Assembly (NCBI GenBank): GCA_964036665.1
Contig: OZ038527.1
Location: 1,798,001 to 1,862,000 of the forward strand
Source of the DNA: Gordius sp. MW1
Taxonomy: Eukaryota > Nematomorpha > Gordioida > Gordea > Gordiidae
DNA length: 64,000 bases
Direction: 5' to 3'
Shown piece by piece: positions 12,283-24,637 of this stretch. Below the pieces are notes generated by a model that was not told the origin of the DNA, made no database searches, and saw nothing but the letters and a program-made list of their open reading frames with translations. Numbering within the stretch: the first letter of the stretch is position 1; each line of letters starts with the position of its first letter. The translations under genes were made by a program, and so were the position numbers.

Positions 12283-14744
12283 ATGGAAAAAATCTTAAGG
12301 ATTCTATTTCTTAAATCGAAGTTAATAGCAATTTTGACAATATGCGCTTTGCTAGTTCTCACCTACAGTAAAATATATAATTTTTAATTATTTTAAATGA
12401 CGACATTCCCTAGTTATTTAAGTAATTGTCTATGAAATGATAGAGTAAGGTAATTTTATTTTGCATCACAGGATTTGAACGCAAACCGATAGATGATATT
12501 ATATCAGATACATCAAAGGACAGTTACACTGATGGCACTTCAGAAATTTATTCAAATAATAGCTACATTATGCTTAAATACAATCAAATTCCTCAGATGC
12601 TTGAATCGCATGAAACAAATGATGCGTTGCAAGTTCCAATATTTCATTTTTGGAATGGTCACTTTTATAACGTATTTAAACGTGCTATGAACAAATATGA
12701 CAAAATCTCTATAGGCGTGCCTGGTGGACCATGTCTTATCGTTAACAAATCAGAAATATATCTGGCTGACTACATAGTTATAGATCCTTATTATACCAAT
12801 CTTAAAGATTACCCTACAGATTTACCAGGGGTAAAAGGACTATTGAAAAAAGGGGTCAAATTTGTACTAGTGACGAGAGAATCTGCGGCCAAATTTAGAC
12901 TTAGAAAGTCTCAATATCAATTTCCAGCACCTAACATTACCCATTGGCAGTATTATTTCGACTATATAGTTAGCATAGATCCTCAGAGCGACATTCATTA
13001 TCCATATGGAGCTTGTAGTAAACAAGCTCGTTATATAAAAAGTCCCAAGCTTAATGCCAAAGCCTTTAAAAATAGAAAACTTATAGCCGGTACTATTTGT
13101 TTGACATGAATAATTTTATATTCAAAGCTTGAATATATTAGTTGACCTACGTCTCACAATCAACACATTTCACAAAGCTATAAAGGCTTTTTTAACGTTT
13201 GTTTAATTCAAAAATATTAATTCCTTATATACTATATTTGGTTAAGCCCATAGCAACAATTACGTGCCAACTCTTAGTAGACAATATATATAATAATAAT
13301 ATAAAATATCATGAATTAAAGTTCATATTGATAAGTCATTTTCATTGGCGTAGGGATGTGCTGGTTTTTGGGTTAGAACCCCCCCCCCCCCAAAAAAAAA
13401 ATATACAATTTATATAATTTATATTGTATATTTAATAAAAATAAATATTTGTTGGAATTTTCCTTTTAGTATTTATTTTTACGCTATTGTCACTTTAAAC
13501 TTTTAGGGGAAAAAAAAATAGTTACAAAAAATATTTCACCTTGAAAATTTTATAAACCCCCCCCCCCCCCCCAAGGAAATCTTACTTACGCCTATGGTCA
13601 CCTAACATTTAGAAATTTTTTTATTGCTGTTACATTAAGCTACTCTAATATTTTTTTTGTTTACATAGTAATTTATGAATAATTTATTATGACATTCCCG
13701 TATTTTTATATATTGTAATCAGCTACAATTAGTAATTGTGGAGCGTCAAAAAGGCTGGACTATGTATTAGAATTAAAGCGATACATACCTGAGATGGACC
13801 TGTTTGGGAAATGCTTCAAAAACTCAAAATGTTTAGTTTGGAAAAGGGTACAAATTGTTTACATAATTATTCTATGAAATCATAGTGAATTACCAGGCAG
13901 TCTTTTGTTTTGAATCTTTTGAATATTGATGCCTAGTTAAATTATGACTTGAAAAGTATTTACTTTGCTGGCTTTATAAAATATGTGATCATTTAAGATT
14001 AAATTATATAAGCTTAGCAGGCGCCTAATTATATTCTGCTTACAATAGTTTAAGATAACATCTATCTCACAATATAATGTATTTTAAAGATTATGACTTG
14101 AAAAGTATTGACTTTGCCGGCCTTATAAAATATTTGATCATTTAAGATTAAATTAGCTTAGCAGATGGCCTAATTATATTCTGCTTATAATAGTTAAGAA
14201 AACATCTATCTCAAATATTTAAAGTTAAAGCAAATTCATCAATCAAGTATGTTTTAAAAATTAGAATGCTTTGAAGATGATCTACGATACTAAGTGTACC
14301 AAGAATCTAATGTCTCATTACAAGTTTATTGTAGCGATAGAAAACAGTGAATCTTGTGCGGCTTACATAACAGAGAAGTATTGGAGGCGACTTACCAGAA
14401 AAGGACCCGTTCCTATAGTGGGAGGAACTAAAAGAGATAGTTACGAAAAATGGGCAATTCCAAATTCGTACATACACATAGAGGATTTTGATGGGCCCGC
14501 AGCACTTGCTAAATATTTGAAGTTTGTAGGTAATTCATACAAGGAATACACAAAATATTTAGAATGGTCTAAAACCTGGAATCGGAATTCTATACCGCAT
14601 AAAACTTGGCTCAAACTTTGTAATTTAGCCAAAGACTCGATAAATAATTCAACTGATTCGCGACATTCAAATCCGATGCCTGACCATGTCAAAAAACGAA
14701 AAATGTTTAATTGGTGGGATTCTTGTAAAATTAATAATACATAA
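12283..14744 (+). CDS. Alpha-1,3-fucosyltransferase (GT10), 4 exons
   Basis: This enzyme would transfer fucose from GDP-fucose to GlcNAc-containing glycans in the Golgi. My exon model is 12283-12367, 12472-13089, 13723-13847 and 14265-14744, with all splice phases matching (1, 1, 0). It encodes about 435 residues, a usual family length. Exon 1 gives a short cytosolic tail and one signal-anchor helix (about residues 9-26, ILTICALLVL), as in a type II Golgi protein. Exon 2 carries the stem and the N-terminal fold, ending near the family block FDYIVSIDPQSDIHYPYG. The splice into exon 3 rebuilds the ATISNC motif, followed by EMDLFGKC. Exon 4 has the nucleotide-sugar site FIVAIENS..CAAYITEKYW and VPIVGG. 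The gene looks intact. The exact acceptor (branch position) is not predictable from sequence. The exon 3 donor is the least certain junction. Confidence 0.9.
13343..13596. mobile_element. hAT-like G/C-run MITE in fucosyltransferase intron 2
   Basis: The ends are CATTGGCGTA and, inverted, CATAGGCGTAAG. A C run lies inside each end on this strand. Flanking octamers GTCATTTT and GTCACCTA share five bases, so the target duplication is only weakly preserved. It belongs to the same family as 1621-1788 and 47489-48099. It lies wholly inside an intron. Confidence 0.6.
13941..14220. repeat. Tandem duplication, about 149-bp unit, in intron 3
   Basis: Two adjacent similar units begin with ATTATGACTTGAAAAGTATT (13941 and 14090) and end with CATCTATCTCA. 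They differ by several substitutions and small indels. They sit just before the last fucosyltransferase exon and have no coding role that I can see. Confidence 0.8.
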
Positions 14745-14818
14745 AAGGTTGTAATAAAAAATTAATTTTTGTGCATAAAAGGTTAACATGTCATATTTCA
14801 CTAATCTATTGTATACAA

Positions 14819-15531
14819 CAGTGATTCTTAATCTGGGGGTCGCGACCCCAAGTTTGCCGGGGGGGGGGCCGCCAAATTTTTTAGAATAAAATAAAAATAT
14901 TCAGAAAAGCTTTAGAAAAAATACTCACCAGGGGATTCGAACTCGTTGCCTTAAGATTCATTAATAAATGATTGTAATTTAAAATCTTTGTTTAAAACTA
15001 AAAGTTTGCCGCAATTTTGGATACAAATTCTTGCAGAATATCCTCCATTATTTTCAGCAGCAATTCAAAATTTGCTGCCTTTCGCTAGTACATATTTGTG
15101 TGAAAAAGGCTTCTCAACTATGGTGGATATAAAAACTAAAAAACGCAATCGATTGCGACTAGATTCCTGCATGAGGATAGCATTACAATCAATTGAACCA
15201 AGAATTAACAAATTGGCTGAAGATATTCAGCAGCAGAAATCTCATTAAATATATTTCCGAATGCATATATTTTATATTTCAAACATTGTTTTTATGTTTA
15301 ATTATGAAGTTTTTATGTTATTATTATTTCATTATCTATTTAAATTTTAAATAGATAATGAAATAATAAAGTTGTGTTTTATGTTTATTATATAATAAAA
15401 TGAAAAAATAATAGAAAATCAATATATTATAGATAATATAACAAATATAAATTATTATGAAAAAATGGGGGGCCGCAAACAAATATAAAATATTTGGGGG
15501 GCCGCGTGTATAAAAAGGTTAAGAACCACTG
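14819..15531 (+). mobile_element. hAT transposon remnant with dimerisation domain
   Basis: The ends CAGTGATTCTTAATC and, inverted, CAGTGGTTCTTAACC are classic hAT (Charlie-like) termini. Flanks GTATACAA (14811-14818) and ATATACAA (15532-15539) form a near-perfect 8-bp target duplication. At 14988-15248 an open stretch retains only the transposase C-terminal dimerisation region, with LLPFASTYLCEKGFSTM, IKTKKRNRL and CMRIALQSIEPRI. This matches the hAT family found in vertebrate ZBED5/FAM200-type proteins. The N-terminal zinc finger and the catalytic core are gone, so this is an internally deleted copy. It lies 75 bp after the fucosyltransferase stop codon and could fall in its 3' UTR. Confidence 0.88.
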
Positions 15532-15539
15532 ATATACAA

Positions 15540-17133
15540 AATGCAGGGGTTTAAATAGGTTACAGTGTAACCTGTAGGCGACGCTCAACTTTTAAGGCAA
15601 AATAGTCGTTAAAGTACTCATATAAATTTAAAATTCCTTTCAGAATGTTGGACAAATTATAAATTTTAAATATGTGAATTAAGTTACAAAAATCCATTGT
15701 CGAGTGTACATAGATGTTGATATAAAGATGGTAGGTCGAAATTGCGATTTGAACGATTTTTGAACATAATACATAAACAAAAGTAAATAAAAAATGAAAA
15801 TTTCTCTTTGGTTTACAATATTACAACATATAATTATAGCAATATTACAAAACTGACATTAATCTGTAAGGTAATGATATATAAATAAAAATAATTATTC
15901 ATTTTTTTGTATCTAAGTGACACATAGGAAAATAATAATATTAAGATAAGGTTGATTTTTGGTATTTAAATCAAAGGGGGGCGGCAAAGGTTTTAAAAAA
16001 AGACTTAGGGATGGCAAAACAATAATTTTAATTTCATTAATTTTTGGAAGCAACCTAAACTTCTCGATATTTTTTGAATAAGAATTACGGCTAGTGAAAA
16101 AATATTCGAAAAAACAAAATAAACACTATTATTAAGCCCGAATTGCCCACCCGAAAATCTAATTTTACGACAGTTGCTTGATCCGGCCAGGCCATATATA
16201 TAAAATATAAATTGCTACAGACAAACAATAATTACTCCTATTGCAAATAAGAGAGAGATATTGTTAAAGTATAACTATTGGCCAATAAAAATTCATTTTA
16301 AGTGTTTTAAAGGATAGCTAACAGAATAGAAATTAAGCAAATTTAGGTTGTATAAGCGATGCGTTGTGAGGGTGGATAGATTATTCAAAAGTTAAAACGT
16401 TTTTTATAGCAATGGTGATGTTTGTCAAATATTATCCTTTTCATTGTTACACTCACAGGTTTATTTATTGTTAAGTTGTAACAGAAATTATTTAAGGGGA
16501 AAAAGTGTTTTTGCGTCCACAAGATGGCCAGGACCTGTTATAAACATAGTTACAGGTGTTAAGTTTAGACTAAAGGTATATATAAGTCATCCAGAATGCG
16601 AAGACAATGTTCATGCAAGATTTCAACGCAATCGGTTGTGAACTTTCGGAGATTCTAGGGGACAAAGAAACGCACGTTACAATTTTAAGTATAATAGCGA
16701 TTAAAAGAAGGGTAAAAGGATCATTTTTAATCTTTGAGTCATAAATTTTGATTATATTTAGAGTTTTTTGGATAAAGGTAGCAGCCACCCCCTCATGCCT
16801 CCCCTGACGACATATGTAAAATATTCTATAAATATAGTTTGGTTCAAATATATTTGTTCATTTCTGATTTATAATCTTATAATGGTTCTCAATATAAAAT
16901 TCTACAAGTGTTTGTTTTTTCCACAATTATTTCGTCATTATCTCCTAAATTCATGTCTTCTCAATTGTAGTCGATAGTCCACCTTAAAGCATACTGTGAA
17001 GTTAACTCAATTGCTATTTCCGTTTAGATATATATTTGAGATAACGAAACATAAAACCGAACATTTTTTCACTGATCTTGTGATATATTTTTAATATATA
17101 GAGTAAATTAGATTATAATCAGAATGGAGGTTT
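15540..17133. other. Intergenic region
   Basis: No gene is firmly supported. A short GC-rich block near 16130-16200 (gcccgaattgcccacccg) belongs to the dispersed family also seen at 24640-25370. A 54-residue open stretch ends at 16641 on the plus strand, but I recognise nothing in it. Confidence 0.4.
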
Positions 17134-18450
17134 TTAAGTAGAGTTGGGGTTAAAAAAGTGAATCACTTTGTTCCTGTAACTTTGGCTAAAAGCAACAAAA
17201 AGGTAGAAGGTCAAGCAATAATTGGCCGAACTGAGGACATTACAAAGCACCAGGACATCACGGAATTTGCAATGTAAATCTTCCAAACTTCGACATTGGT
17301 ATTTGCTGTAAAAAGAGGTCGCTATGGTTTGAGGACCCTGACAGATAAGGCATTGCGCCACTAACATTATTTGAAACATGGTCGCCTTAGAGCCTTCCAA
17401 ATTCAATATCTTAGCCGATTTCAGAACTTCTCTGCTATGCCTGGATCCGATCGGTTGTTGACCACTTAAATTTCGATCCAGCCTACTTTTGATGTAAGCC
17501 CTGTGACTGAGAATGGTAAAATAACTCAAGATCGTTATAAAAATAAGAGGAATTTTAACTGAAACGATTTCTCGCGCCATTTGAAAGTCGATGTAAGCAA
17601 TGTGACCCGATCTCTTTACATCTGGAACCATTACGTATGCACTGACATTGACGTGACAACACTGCAAGGAATCTAAGTGATAATCCTTAACTTGTAGAGT
17701 CTCTACGTATACAGTTTTGAACCAGAAGACTGTAGTGGCTTCGAGGACGAAGATGATTGGCGTGAGAACGCTGAGTACTCGTTTAGCCGTACGGCGTGTG
17801 CAGTAAAGTTTGTACTTGAGCGGAAATCTTACTGCTATAAATCTATCTACCGTAATAATAAGAACGAGCATGAGAGATGCTTTGGCGAAAAAGTTTCTCA
17901 AAGGGAACGCGAAGTGACTAACTCCAAAAGTGTATGGAAGCGATTTCCAATATTTTAAATTACCCGCCGCACCCCAATAATAGGATATGGGCCATGGGAT
18001 GAGACATAGACAATAAGCCAAATCGATCAGGGCTAAAATTTGTGAAAAGTAATTGGTTAAGCACACCATCTTACTTCGCTTCTCGTTACCTAGAAAGGCT
18101 CCTCTCCTATTATTTGGACGATTTGGCAGGAGAGGCTTTACCTTTCGATAGCTACGCCATCTGACTGACCACCAGGTGATCAAGGTATCAGCTGTTTGCA
18201 TATCAACCTCTCGTACGGGTTCGGGTTGAGGTCCTAATCGGTGCCAACCAAATTTGTTATCAGTAATCGAGGTTATAGAATGAATGCCGGCAGGACATTT
18301 ACGGTGGCGAGAACATATAAAACTCAGAAACATGATAAAATTACCCACGACCCCAATAACAAATAGGAAGGATGAAATGTAGCAGTATCCAATCAGTTCT
18401 GATCGAATTATAAAATAGCCCGATATGAAATCTATTTTATCAATCGCCAT
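17134..18450 (-). CDS. Class A GPCR, peptide-receptor-like, single exon
   Basis: This is a seven-helix plasma-membrane receptor that would signal through G proteins. The frame is open for 438 residues. TM1 lies at about 20-46 with the GN motif, TM2 at 129-150, TM3 at 163-185 ending in VDRFIAV (a DRF variant of DRY), TM4 at 206-224, TM5 at 288-310, TM6 at 346-365 and TM7 at 380-400 with SSANYCLTFYLF in the NPxxY position. The pattern resembles invertebrate FMRFamide-receptor-like GPCRs, but the ligand cannot be inferred. The first intracellular loop is about 80 residues instead of 5-10 and is rich in Arg and Pro. No neighbouring exon is needed. The start ATG at 18450 is the first that includes TM1. 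Confidence 0.82.
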   Translation of the reverse strand: MAIDKIDFISGYFIIRSELIGYCYISSFLFVIGVVGNFIMFLSFICSRHRKCPAGIHSITSITDNKFGWHRLGPQPEPVREVDMQTADTLITWWSVRWRSYRKVKPLLPNRPNNRRGAFLGNEKRSKMVCLTNYFSQILALIDLAYCLCLIPWPISYYWGAAGNLKYWKSLPYTFGVSHFAFPLRNFFAKASLMLVLIITVDRFIAVRFPLKYKLYCTRRTAKRVLSVLTPIIFVLEATTVFWFKTVYVETLQVKDYHLDSLQCCHVNVSAYVMVPDVKRSGHIAYIDFQMAREIVSVKIPLIFITILSYFTILSHRAYIKSRLDRNLSGQQPIGSRHSREVLKSAKILNLEGSKATMFQIMLVAQCLICQGPQTIATSFYSKYQCRSLEDLHCKFRDVLVLCNVLSSANYCLTFYLFVAFSQSYRNKVIHFFNPNST

Positions 18451-18892
18451 TGGTATGAATCCATGTTTAAATATTTCAAAGAGATGATTGACGGGATATA
18501 ACTAGAGATACTCTTAAGGATTTGAAGGCATTTTTGATTTGTGTTTGCTATATCGTTGGAACAATGCTTTATGCGATTGTTTAATAAGGAAAATACCGTC
18601 TCGCCTAACTACTAGCCCACGTGGCAGAGTGATCGATTAAAAGATTTCCGAGCCCAAATAAAATAACGCAAATTGAAACTATTAGATCATCCGTTTAAAT
18701 GTTTATGCACAATCCGTCCACCTATAATTACATCCCAGTACGTATATGACAGAAGGATAGAGATTTATTAAAAAATTTCAATACAAATTTATATTACATA
18801 TTTTTTTTGTTTGACGTTTTAATAGCCAATCTAAAAATAACAAATAAATTGACATATTTACAACCGACACCAAATGACTTGTCAGCAGATTT

Positions 18893-20170
18893 ATCGCTTA
18901 ACTAATAAAATTTAAACTATTTTATTTTTTATACATCCTAAATTATATATTTCACTCAACATGGGATATTTTTTTCATAAATTTAATCAGCTAATACCAT
19001 TTGTACATTATCGTTTTTATTTAATTAAGCCTGTCGTTATTAGGCCACAACAAAATTTTATTTTATTACAAAAGCAGTTAATATTAAAGTTTTTTTATTA
19101 GGTGACACCATTAAAAAACCTATAAATTGATAATTTTATATTCTAAATTAATTATAGTGTGATAAAGGAATCTTTTAATGGGCACAGTTAATCATATTTA
19201 TGTATAAAATTGTTTAATTTTTTCCATAAAAATTCCTAGCCTGAGTCCATTATTAGTAATATTTAAACAAAGTGTGAAATAAAATGTGATTTAAATTTAC
19301 TGTTTAGTAACAATTTTTTGCAAAAGATATGGGTACGAATTTTTAATAGGTAGAAGGCGTTAAAGCCTTTATTTTATATCATAAACAGGTGGCATGAATA
19401 AGTTATTTAAGCCTTTTTAAGTGGTTTTTTATTAAAAGATAGCCAAGGTAGCTCCCAAAAGTTGTTTTCATCATTGAACTGGCTTAACTGCAAACCATAT
19501 AGTAATACCTGAAAGTTAAATTATTGAACATTTAAGTTTTGAGGAGGCGGTTGTTATAAAAACTATAACCGTTAGCACTGATAGATGAGGGTTCAAGAAG
19601 TCACTTTGTGTCAAAGTATTTTACTTTTGATTTTTATAAATGTTTCATATATGTACTGGTAAAGAAAGAATATACTGAAGACTATGGTATGAATACACGT
19701 TTAACTATAAACGAATGACATTAATCCATGTACGTAGATGTGTTTTTATCGATTTTTATTTTTATATAAAACTTTAAGCACGAAAGAAAGTTATTGGAAC
19801 ATTCTAGACCGTAGCTTAATAATGAAACCTATGATTGAGATCGACAAATGTGGAAGAATTAAATGGTTTATTTCCTCAGAATATTTGAATATATGGACTT
19901 TTAGAAAAAAATTGGTAAGAAATCACAAAAGTTTGATGAAAATTGAAGAAATATACGCAAAAAATATATAAACGGTATCATCACTATATAGTTTTTTCAA
20001 TAATGGTAATATATTTTTTAAAATAATATTTAAATAATAAAATTGTAAAATGAAACTGATATAAAGTAACTCTACTTGAATTACTATTTTTCATTATATA
20101 TCACGGCCACTTCAAATTATTAGCTTTTAGTCTACAAATGATAGATTACATTAATATCATCATAGGTGTA
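18893..20170. repeat. Duplicated segment, copy 2
   Basis: This is the counterpart of about 225-1960, without the two MITEs found there. A 77-codon open stretch (19738-19971) exists here but is not open in the other copy, which argues against a conserved gene. The segment lies between the GPCR 5' end and the FPPS gene. Confidence 0.6.
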
Positions 20171-21310
20171 TCTAAAATCCTCTATTTATCTTTTAAAACC
20201 TCCTTCCCATGTATCTAAAGAAACCTAATTAATTTAATATTAAAACGTAAAAAGTTTTATTGTTGAAATAGTGTAATGCTAAAATAGCCCGTTCTTCTTA
20301 TTTATTATGTATCTGGCCCACAATTTTTGATATTGTTTTAATTAATTTCTTTCACCATTTAAGAGCTATTAAATTGGTCTTCGCACCCCCTTATGTCCAT
20401 ACCCATTCCCCCGTATTTCATTTAATATATTTTATTGATAACACAAATAATATGTAAAATTTACAGAGATGTCATATATTTGAAAAACATACTAATACAG
20501 CAAAATTATGTTTACTAAATGTTATACCAATTATCTTTATAACAAAAAATGGATCGCAATTATCACGATATAACCATGAAGAAAACATTAGATTAATTAT
20601 GTGTTTCCATCTTTTATTTATTGGACTTAATATACATTGCATGATAAAAAAAACTTCCAGAGTCTATAGATTTTGCTTCACGCAGTCATGACAAATAGGA
20701 CGTTTATCTTAGCCGCAGCCTTGGCGCACCACTATCTAATGAATTCTACATTTTGCAGGGCATAGACCGATGATATATTTGTTAAAAAATTTGCTTATTG
20801 TGTAAAACTTAGGCCAAATTTAACATTATAGTAACGCAGGCGCAATAAGGCCCAGTACCTAGGCCATGATGTAGAAAACAAACTAATCTAACACTATTTG
20901 ATAAGGCTAGATAATCTTTCATCGTCCTCGAACTTACACGTTTATTCAAAGATAGTTTACCTAAGGCCAATCGCTATTGAGAAAAAGGATTTTGTTCTAA
21001 TTCTGATTATATTAAATTAGTAAACTACTTAACAATCTTTATTCAAACATAATATCAAAAGAATGATGGTATTTTATATCAAATTCGCCCTGTTAAAGAT
21101 ATATTAAGTTATATGGTTAGCATTAATCCTTAACTAAACTATATAATTTTTGCCATCTTTTTAAATCATACAAGACTAATTTGATTTTAAGATCTACGAT
21201 ATTTTCAAGTGTGAACTTTGGCTAGCCGTTGGCGAAATGATGATTAAATCGCAATCGACCTTGATTTTTTCTATCTGTTAAATGTATTCAATTGCAATTT
21301 TGAAGTTGTT
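20171..21310. other. Intergenic region upstream of FPPS
   Basis: This is AT-rich DNA with no recognised repeat or gene. If the FPPS gene has an additional 5' exon it would be here, but I could not identify one. Confidence 0.4.
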
Positions 21311-22724
21311 ATGAAAGCGGGTAATATAAAATTATATTTTAAACATCATGTAATAGATTTCATATTGCAGGATGCAGACATAGTTATAATCAAAACTGAA
21401 TTTGATAGGTTCTATGAACGAATTCGAGATAATATTTTAGAATCTGAGCAGGACTCAAGCTTAACAGATGCAACATTTTGGTTTAAAAAAGTAGCTTAAT
21501 TACAAATATATATGTAATGTAATTTAGGTTATAGATTATAATCTTCCTCACGGCAAGAAAAATAGGGGCTTAGCAGTAGTAATTTCTTATGTGTTAATTA
21601 AAACTGAGATTAAATTTGAAGAAAAATTTATGAAATATGCCTTGATATTAGGATGGTGTGTTGAACTTGTAAGTTTTTAAAACATGCTTAGATTCCCTAA
21701 TTGCATGCTAACGGCACTTTGTTATAGCTACAAGCCTATTTTCTAGTGGCTGATGACATAATGGATCAGTCAATCACCAGAAGGGGTCAATTATGCTGGT
21801 ATCACAATGTATAGGATTTATATTTTCATTTTGTAATGAAATTTAGGATCATGTTGGTAACATTGCTATAAATGATTCATTATTCCTTGAATCATCAATT
21901 TTTACATTATTGAAACAAATGAGACTGGAAACATTTTATATTGATGTTATTGAATTATTTTTAAAAGTAATTAACATTAAAAAAATTATCATGTATGTCT
22001 AGACAATCAATCAAACTATATATGGCCAATGCTTAGATACTATGTCACTGCAAAGAGATTTTTCATCTTTTACTGATGATAGGTATAAGACCATTGTCAC
22101 ATACAAAACAACATTTTATTCCTTTAATCTTCCAATATTACTAGCCTTTTATTTGGTAGGTTTATTGTAAATGATGAATTTGTACTTAGAATTTAGGGGG
22201 GTATTGTAAATGGTGAATCTGAAAAGGCAGCCAAAGACATACTCTTTCTTATGGGATTCTATTTTCAAGTTCAGGTACTGCATACTTTTTACTCTTATAT
22301 AATTTGCTAATTTCTTAAATTAAATTATAATTTATTTTTAGGATGATTATCTAGATTGTTATGGAGACTCAACTTTAACTGGAAAAGTTGGAACTGATAT
22401 TGAAGACTATAAATGTTCCTGGTTAATTGTTCAGGCCCTTAAATATGCTTCAGATCAACAAAAAGAAATATTGACTGTAATTAATAATATCAAATTGAAT
22501 GAAATAATATTTCTTTTGTCCAGAACAATTATGGAAAAACTGATAAGGCATGTGTTGACAAAGTTAAAATGGTGTATGATCAGTTAAAACTTAAAGATTT
22601 ATATAAAGAATTTGAAGAAAATAGTTATGAAACAATTTTAAAACTTGTTGAAAAGCATTCATCTATCATCCCCAAAGACGTCTTTTTGTATTATGCTTCT
22701 CTAATTTACAAAAGAGAACGGTGA
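21311..22724 (+). CDS. FPPS: Farnesyl diphosphate synthase, 8 exons
   Basis: This enzyme condenses dimethylallyl and isopentenyl diphosphates into geranyl and then farnesyl diphosphate, the mevalonate-pathway precursor of sterols or juvenoids, dolichol, ubiquinone and prenyl groups. My exon model is 21311-21490, 21528-21668, 21728-21808, 21847-21966, 22003-22155, 22197-22274, 22342-22476 and 22524-22724, all phase 0, giving 362 residues. The first aspartate-rich motif DDIMD is at 116-120, followed by [12 protein letters not shown] marks the core. The second motif DDYLD is at 252-256, followed by [15 protein letters not shown]. The C-terminus is IYKRER, as usual for the family. All the key residues I checked are present. 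The seven introns are 36-67 nt. The start is uncertain: the ATG at 21311 is open, but the stretch before 'DADIVIIK' could be intronic. Confidence 0.92.
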
Positions 22725-24637
22725 ACGTTTACAGTCACTTCCATTCATCCACATCTAAATTAAACTATGATACGAGGCCCAAAAACGTTTTATATGTTAA
22801 ATTTGTTATATTATTACACCTTTTTAATGAAACGATATAACATTTATTGCATAATAATATGTTGAAAAACACCTAGGTCAAATACAATTATTATCTATGT
22901 AGTTTTTAATTTTTTTAGCCTGCACATTTTAAATTTGTTTTAAAATATAAAATTGTGTAATTAACAAAGAATTAATATTTTTAATAATTATATATTCACC
23001 TAAATTGATATTTTTTAAGTTTGACACATAGTATTAAAACTTAATTTCATATAACTAAAATGATTTTTGTACCAACAAATTTTAAAATTGCTTGTTCATA
23101 TTAAAACTGGCAAAAAAATTTAAAGATATTTTTTCATTCGATTATGTTTTTTGTTTCTAGGAATATATTTTATTAAAAGATTCTATTTCATAAACCTTGA
23201 AATGTGCCATGATGTTTAAAATTGTGATAGAAATTATTTTTGCCCAAAATTCAATTAAAACAATTTGTTTCCAATAAAGTAAGTGTACATTTGCAATGAT
23301 GCTTTCGATCTAACATTAGAATGTAAAACTAATTCTTAAAACATGATTTTTAATTATTTCTCTGCGTACCATGACTAGGTCCAGGTCTCCCAATACATGT
23401 AGAATCGATGGGTTTTGTTTGGTCAACCTTTGGTTTAACTAAACGATCAACGCTGGTTTGTTTTTCAAATTTCGACTAAGCCTAGTGGTCGACTAAGAAA
23501 AATAGACCAAAAAATCTTTTGTCTGCATATCTTTAGTCAACTAAAACCCAGGGCCGACCAAACAAAACTCAGCCGTTTTTACAACACTAGACTACACACA
23601 CTACTGCCACATTTTTTCAAGATGAGGCATCCAAAAAAGTAATTTATTTATGGAAACACAATTTTGTAAATCTATAAAATCTTATCAACGTTTTCACATT
23701 AGGAGATTTTAAAAGTAAAATTTTGACTTTATTAAAATTCTTAAAATATTACTCCCTGAGGGAATAATGATGATTGATAACTTGGGAAATTCTAAAAGTG
23801 ACTGTCAATCTAAGTTGAATATCAAGGACACATATTCCACTAGGTGTCTTATTTACCCAAAATATATCATATTTAAAAATTAAAAGAAATTGTTCCTAAA
23901 AATGATATTGCTGAATACCATTATTCTAGTTTCACTATCTGGTAAGGTAAAATAATATTGTTAGCAGCTAAGAGTTTAAATAACATTTTGTTTGATAGAA
24001 AAGTAGGTGTCTTTAGCTCAACTTTAATAAATAAATTATTTACATCTTTGTTATCTTTAAAAAAATTCTCTTAGTAAGTAGAAAATAAATTTTACAAAAG
24101 AAGTTTTTTTCGTAATATGATAAAAATTTGCAATTGTTTTATTGTCGTAAAATAATATTTTTGAAATGTTTATTAAAAAACTTTTTAATTTTGAACACAT
24201 CATTTCTTTGGCTAAACTTTTAAACACAAATTGTTTTAGTGTCAAATATAACTTTTAAAAATCTAATGTTTTAATAAAATGAATATAAAAATATTACGAA
24301 ATTACAAAAATTCCCTTAATTAAATTTTAATATTAAATGTAAAGGCAGTGTTTATGGATTTGGAAGGAAGATATTACAAGCTTGTATTTTAGATACCTCT
24401 ATGTCAGGGATAAGTAGGCAAGAACAATTCCGACAAGCCCGTTTTTCTATGCAATCAAGTATAGTTTTATAAAATAGAATAAATTCATTATAAAAAACAT
24501 CAATTTTTTCATAATCTTAATGTAGCCCTAAATAATTCATGGGAATGATTATGTAACTTTATTAAATCAAACATATTAAAATTATGGGCCGTAACTATAG
24601 ATCAATAATAGAATCGAATTAAATTCAGTAACTTAAT
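22725..24637. other. Intergenic region with one MITE
   Basis: There is no supported gene after the FPPS 3' UTR. The MITE at about 23408-23584 is listed separately. The rest is AT-rich. Confidence 0.4.
23408..23584. mobile_element. MITE, TTGTAAAAACGGCT family
   Basis: The left arm GGGTTTTGTTTGGTC and the right arm GACCAAACAAAACTCAGCCG are inverted, with the right end TTTTTACAA intact. The interior (TTTCGACTAAGCCTAGTGGT) matches the complete copy at 45447-45630. The extreme left end is worn. Confidence 0.65.

Noticed and set aside
16444-16641. A plus-strand open stretch ending near 16641.
   Set aside because: No family recognised and no convincing splice partners. Treated as chance.
19738-19971. 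A 77-codon open stretch inside duplicated segment copy 2.
   Set aside because: It is not open in the homologous copy 1, so there is no sign of coding constraint.
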